From the NCBI GenBank assembly GCA_026874595.1, contig CM049306.1, positions 56,605,519-56,669,518 of the forward strand: DNA of 64,000 bases, read 5' to 3'. The stretch is from Sipunculus nudus (Eukaryota > Annelida > Sipuncula > Golfingiida > Sipunculidae). This document shows, one piece after another, positions 59,404 through 64,000 of this stretch. The notes under the pieces were generated by a model, which did no database searches, was not told the origin of the DNA, and saw only the letters and a list, made by a program, of their open reading frames with translations. The stretch's first letter is position 1. Each line of letters begins with the position of its first letter. The position numbers were made by a program, and so were the translations under genes.

Positions 59404-62400
59404 CAAGGCCTACAGACCTAATGCAAACCTGTGCACTGGGAAATACACCAGGTATAATGCTTCAAAGCTGGACCATTACTTCTCATGTATATGAACAATG
59501 CAAGTACTAAACATTTTGAATAAGAAACACTGCTGAAATTCTGGCATGGGTGCACATAACACAAATATGATTGTAGCTGGCACCACCAGTCTTGTTTACA
59601 ACAAAGCTATCAGAGATATATACATATGCCCAATTTCAGACTGATATATCAAATTCCTTTGTAGAAATAAGCAGGCACATACACTGTGCAAAAGTCATTG
59701 TAGGTGGCGACACCTGTCTTGTGAACGAGAAAGCCATCAAAGACACATAGACAGGTTAAAATATTAGTCCAATACATCAAAATTACCTTGAGTCTGATGC
59801 ATGGGGCTGACCAGGCTTAGGTGAGAAAGGCAGTTGCCCCGAGTGTACTGAGACAAATTTGCTGGCTCAGGCTACTGCACTGAGTGAACTCATGACGTGC
59901 ACCTGGCTAGACTGAGTGAACTCTTAACCTGTTGCATAATCTGACACAGTTGGCAGTCTGCCAAAGCTATAAATAGATCAAGGCTGAACTTTTGTGTCAA
60001 ATCTGATGCAGTGGGCAGTCTGCTAACACTATAAATAGAAAGCAACTACTGCACTGAGTGAACTCCTGACCCATATCTGGCTGCATTGAGTGAACTCTTG
60101 ACCTGTTGCCTTATCTAATACAGTTGGCAGTCTGCCAAAGCTATAAAGAGATCGAGACTGACCACTAGCCTGTTGCCAAGTCTGAAATAGTAGCCACACC
60201 ATTGCATAAGCTCATGCAGGGGCCCTGCCCTGAGGGGCATGACACCCATGAGGTGATCACATGGTGTCATGAGGTGTTCACATGTCGCCCATGAGGTGAT
60301 TACATGTCACCAATGAGGTGATCACATGCCTTGTGCTTGGCTGCACTGATTGAACTCTTGACCTAAATCTGGCTGCACTGAATGAACTCTTGATCTGTTG
60401 CCAAATCTGAAACAGTTGGCAGTTTCTCAACCTATTTAAAGATACAGAATCTTGGAGTGTTGGTGAATCTGTTAACACACACTGAAAGACTTTGGCTAAA
60501 ATGCTTTTTTTTCCAAGCTGTCATATTCATAAACTTGTTATCAAAATATCTAGAACAATAAAAGATGCAGTACTTTCATTGTTAAAGGTCCAATAATTCT
60601 GCCAAAATCATTCAAGTAAACTTGAACAAAGGCCACCTAAGAATAATTTTTGTGCTCTGTTACAGAAGTTATAATTGAAACAATAATTTTGTAGAAGAAC
60701 AGTTTGCAGTCCTAAGTTTGAAATAGACATAATAATGGCCATAAGACCAACAAAAGCTTTTCTGATATGATTGAAAAAACCATGTCCTAGGATAATTCTT
60801 TTGAAAAATTGAACAATTCAACTTGACAGTTTCATCATAAACATTTTAAGCTGAAAGAGGTTAAAATTGTGAGGTTTTTGCCCATAAAAAAACGGTCAAT
60901 GTAGGTGGCACCACAAAATCTGCAACTTCAAATATGAGTCATGTGACCAACATTTGCACAATACTTGGTAATGCTAGCTTCTGTCATTTCTAAGATTACT
61001 ATGTTAGTATGCTTACTTGGCCAAATGACTGTTCAAATTCATGTAACTACACCAAAATTCATCAAATGCAAACCATTTGAACAAACTTGAGAGGGCTTGC
61101 CTCTGGAATCATTTCTATAAAATATTGAACAATTTGGCTGGAATGTTTACAAGAAGAAGACTTTTAAAGGTATTTCAACTTTTTCCCTATAAAATCTAAG
61201 TAAACGCAGATAGCATAAAAATAAGCTGAATCCCACAACATTTGATATGTGACAGATTATTGCATAAAATCTGGGGATGGTAGCTCCAGCCATTCCTGAC
61301 AAATTATGGGTTAATGTACATTGAACAATGACCCCCGTACAAAAAAAGGTCAATGCAGGTGGCGCCATCAATACCTGAATTTCATATATGACTCATGTGA
61401 CAAACACTGGCATAAAATTAGGTGATGATAGCTCCAGCCGTTTCTGAGACTGTCATTTAAGTATGCTTTTTTGACAGATGACAAAGTTCAACTTCCTGTA
61501 ACTCGGCAAAAATATACCGAACTTGAACCATTCTAACAAACTTGAGAGAAATGGTATAAGAGATTATTTTTGTGAAATATTGAACAATTTGGCTTAAATG
61601 TTTCAAAGGAGAAGACTTTTAAAGGTTTTTTTACCTTTATCTCAATAAAATCTAAGAAAATGCAGAGTTTTTCAGATGGCTAATTTTTTGCTTAAATTTC
61701 ATGATGCTAGCTCCAGTTGTTTTTGAAATAGTATGGGTTAATGTACAGATGGCGGATGCCGCAACACCATCGCATTAGCTCACAGGTTCGCTAAAAATTA
61801 CTACAGATGCATATTGAATGCAAAATTATAATACAGATACATCTCACTGATGGCAAAAGCTTGAATTAAGTTGAGTATGGATACCTATTATTTATAATCC
61901 ATGTAGAGCCGTCTTTATATACCCACAGAGAGCTGTATACTTGTGATTGTAAACATTGCCTGGCATGAGGAATATCTAATATCATAAATCTACATTTTTT
62001 AAAAGCTTTTAAAAACATTCTTGTCAATATTAACCATAGATAACCTGAAATCTAAATGTCTAGAGGCATGATGCAATGGATGCTGATAAACAGGTGCCAG
62101 GCTAGCTGTATCTGCTTCACACAGCTAACATATATGGTAAAATGACTAAATTCAATCTTTATAATTCAGCTAAAATTCATTGTTTGGAACCATAAAAGAC
62201 AATTATTATAAGAATTATTTAGAGGATTATTCTTGTAAAATATTAAACAAATTTGCCTCAGTGGCCTCAGTCAAAAAAACGTTTTACAGATTTATAACTC
62301 ATATGGGAAAATACAGCAAAATGGCTAAGTTAAGCTTCTCATAACTCAGCCAAAAATCACTGAACCAAAACCATTTGAACAAACTTGAATTTTCAACATC

Positions 62401-63162
62401 TAAGGATAATTAATATGTGAGATTTAAGAATTTGGCCCATTGATTTTTGAGAAGAAGATCTTTGTAGCCACTAAGCTCATATGAGATGTTACGGAATATG
62501 ACTAAATTCAGCTTCCCATAACTCTGCCAAAAATCACTGAACTGAGACCATTTGAACAAACTTCAGAAAGCACTCCCCTAGGATCATTTCTGTGCGATAT
62601 TAAACAATTTGGCCATATGGTTTCAGAGAAGAAGTTTATTGTAGCTGTCAGTATGATACGAGCACTGATGACCCCTGTACAAAAAGGCCGATGCAGGTGG
62701 CGCCACCAATACCTCAATTTCAGATATGACTCATGTGACCATCATTGGCATAAAATTTGGTGATGATAGCTCCAGCCATTTCTGAGGTAGTAATTTTAGT
62801 ATGCTTTTTTGGACAGATGACTAAGTTCAACTTCCTGTAACTTGGCCAAAAATCACCAAACTTAAACCATTCGAACAAACTTGGGAAAGATTGTTGCAGG
62901 AATCATTTCTGTGAAATATTGGACAATTTGGCCGAACAATTTTGGAGAAGAAGATTTTTAAAGCTTTTTTTAGCTTTTTCCCAATAAAATCTAAGAAAAT
63001 GCAGTTAGCCCAAAAATTATCAAAATCCAATAGAGTTTTTTAGATGACTGATTTTTTGCATAAAATTTCGTGATGCTTACTCTTGCCGTTTTCAAGATAG
63101 TATGGGTTAACGTACAGATGACGGACGACGCCACACCATCGCATAAGCTCACAGGTTCGCTA
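59404..63162 (-). mobile_element. Family A composite inserted into a MITE
   Basis: A 3759-bp insertion beginning CAAGGCCTACAGACC and ending CACAGGTTCGCTA. Contains two head-type ends (61789 and 63162) and one tail end, so it is a nested or tandem composite of family A units. Also holds GGTGGCGCCAtC (61358) and GGTGGCGCCACC (62696-62707) boxes and a minisatellite region at 59860-60470. No coding sequence; the ORFs here are repeat by-products. Confidence 0.85.
59860..60470. repeat. Complex minisatellite region in family A composite
   Basis: Irregular repeats of CACTGAGTGAACTC, TTGACCTGTTGCC, CAGTTGGCAGTCTGCC and CTATAAATAGA. A tighter subarray at 60248-60330 repeats ATGAGGTGATCACATG with a 21-22 bp period (60248, 60269, 60291, 60313). 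Confidence 0.85.
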
Positions 63163-63235
63163 AATATAAAATACCGCCCGCCCGCACTGATTTCTGAAAA
63201 AAAGTGCCTGAGAACCATACCTTTTTTTTTTTACC
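63163..63235 (+). mobile_element. Tourist-like MITE, copy 6, right part
   Basis: Continues the MITE interrupted at 59403: AATATAAAATACCGCCCG, CACTGATTTCTG, then GTGCCTGAGAACCATACC and a T-run ending ACC. It is followed by TAA (63236-63238), matching the TAA left of 59197. The two parts total about 280 bp, the normal size of the family. Confidence 0.9.
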
Positions 63236-63273
63236 TAAAGCTGGTAGTTTATTCAGCTCATTTTAACACAAAC

Positions 63274-63393
63274 CTGTGTGATCTCCTCAATGATGGCCTC
63301 CAGCTGACCAATGTCCTGCATGAGAGGCTGTCCAGCTTTGTCTGACGAGCATGACATCATCAACACCAGACTGTACTCTAACAGGTAGTGGGC
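63274..63393 (-). CDS. Unidentified protein, penultimate coding exon
   Basis: A 120-nt exon, phase 0 at both ends, between CTGTTTTAG (acceptor, reading minus) and GTTTGT (donor). Its 40 codons read AHYLLEYSLVLMMSCSSDKA then GQPLMQDIGQLEAIIEEITQ. The sequence is helix-rich with hydrophobic spacing, ending in an acidic amphipathic helix that continues into IVDSGLF of the last exon. The family is not recognised; no catalytic motif is visible. Upstream exons must lie beyond 64000. The exon is supported by consensus borders, exact codon phase and no stop codon. Confidence 0.78.
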
Positions 63394-64000
63394 CTAAAAC
63401 AGACAGAATAGCACAATAAAAATCACCAAAAAATACCCTATTCTTAAATAACATGGAGATAACACATAGCAAACAGGGACCATCACAGTGCTACAAATGT
63501 CAATTAGTAGAATTTAATGCTGAAAACTGAGTTTTAAGGGCTGGCAACAGACTTGATATGAAATGTATATAAGTGATAGAAATTTTACCCAAGCATTTGA
63601 ATCCTTGTCTACCTATCTAAATAAAGGGATAGACTTGTCATTGATGACATATGTATAACAAAAGACCCATTGGTCATGACGCTCAGCCGACTGACATGTT
63701 GACAATATGTCCTTGCAAAGACAACTAATTAAGATAATGTAGGTGGCATCATTGTTCATGCATATTAGCTTAAGTTCATCAAGACCCATAAGCACAACAA
63801 ATCTGATTACAAACCAACCGGCCTTTCATGAGGAATCTGGCAATTTGTGTGTATTTTGCATTATTTCTAGGGTGCTCAAACAAACCCAAAACTCTGAGAA
63901 TATAGTTCACTGTGACCCAATTTTATGTTTCTTGGGAGACCTTTTGAGGAACTCTCAGGATGGCAAGTAAGAAGATTCTTGGCCCAAAGGTTATGGTTTG
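63394..64000 (-). other. Upstream intron of the minus-strand gene, open at window edge
   Basis: No further exon was recognised on the minus strand to position 64000. Confidence 0.5.

Larger units (their letters stand above)
58452..63273 (-). other. 4.8-kb intron built mainly from mobile elements
   Basis: Donor GTTTGT at 63273 and acceptor CAG ending 58452, read on the minus strand. Removing the MITE at 58497-58794 and the composite at 59197-63235 leaves about 485 bp. The nearest elements stop only 38 nt from the donor and about 45 nt from the acceptor, leaving the splice signals intact. Confidence 0.8.

Overview
The window is eukaryotic: short exons with GT-AG introns, AT-rich spacers, and mobile-element and tandem-repeat DNA over roughly a third of the sequence. 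The repeat content (hairpin-bounded elements full of ~180-290 bp tandem units, Tourist-like MITEs, foldbacks, a decayed non-LTR remnant) and the protein fragments suggest a lophotrochozoan, most likely a mollusc such as a bivalve. The species call is inference.

Two genes are supported, both partial. On the + strand, four exons between 6349 and 22044 encode the last 106 residues of a cAMP-dependent protein kinase type II regulatory subunit: most of the second cyclic-nucleotide-binding domain and the C-terminal capping helix. Upstream exons were not found in 1-6348 and probably lie outside the window. On the - strand, two exons (63274-63393 and 58308-58451) encode the last 87 residues of a helix-rich protein I do not recognise. 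The two genes face each other tail to tail across about 36 kb (22.0-58.3 kb) with no convincing gene.

Layout: 1-2.0 kb, fragment of repeat family A. 6.3-22.0 kb, kinase subunit gene, whose introns hold family C (8.75-9.40 kb), family D with nested element E (11.9-14.05 kb), a non-LTR remnant (15.7 kb), a 1.65-kb foldback (17.6-19.3 kb) and three decoy copies of the last intron-exon boundary (21.64-21.88 kb). 25.8-27.3 kb, two MITEs. 28.1-30.8 kb, a stretch of different composition ending in AATAAA plus A17. 32.4-38.0 kb, a complete family A copy abutting family B. 45.6-48.3 kb, an inverted A copy carrying a 469-bp CpG-rich insertion. 50.4-53.6 kb, a small foldback and two MITEs. 58.3-63.4 kb, unidentified - strand gene, whose only complete intron is mostly transposon: two MITEs, one split by a 3.76-kb family A insertion.

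Most notable: (1) tandem decoy 3' splice sites in the kinase gene, each with a prompt in-frame stop; (2) a nested insertion that fixes family A termini and explains intron growth; (3) nuclear-receptor-like DR1 and TCAAGGTCA motifs amplified within tandem units of different mobile families; (4) a perfect 12-bp palindrome, GGTGGCGCCACC, shared across otherwise different families; (5) an insertion with a verifiable empty site in paralogous copies.
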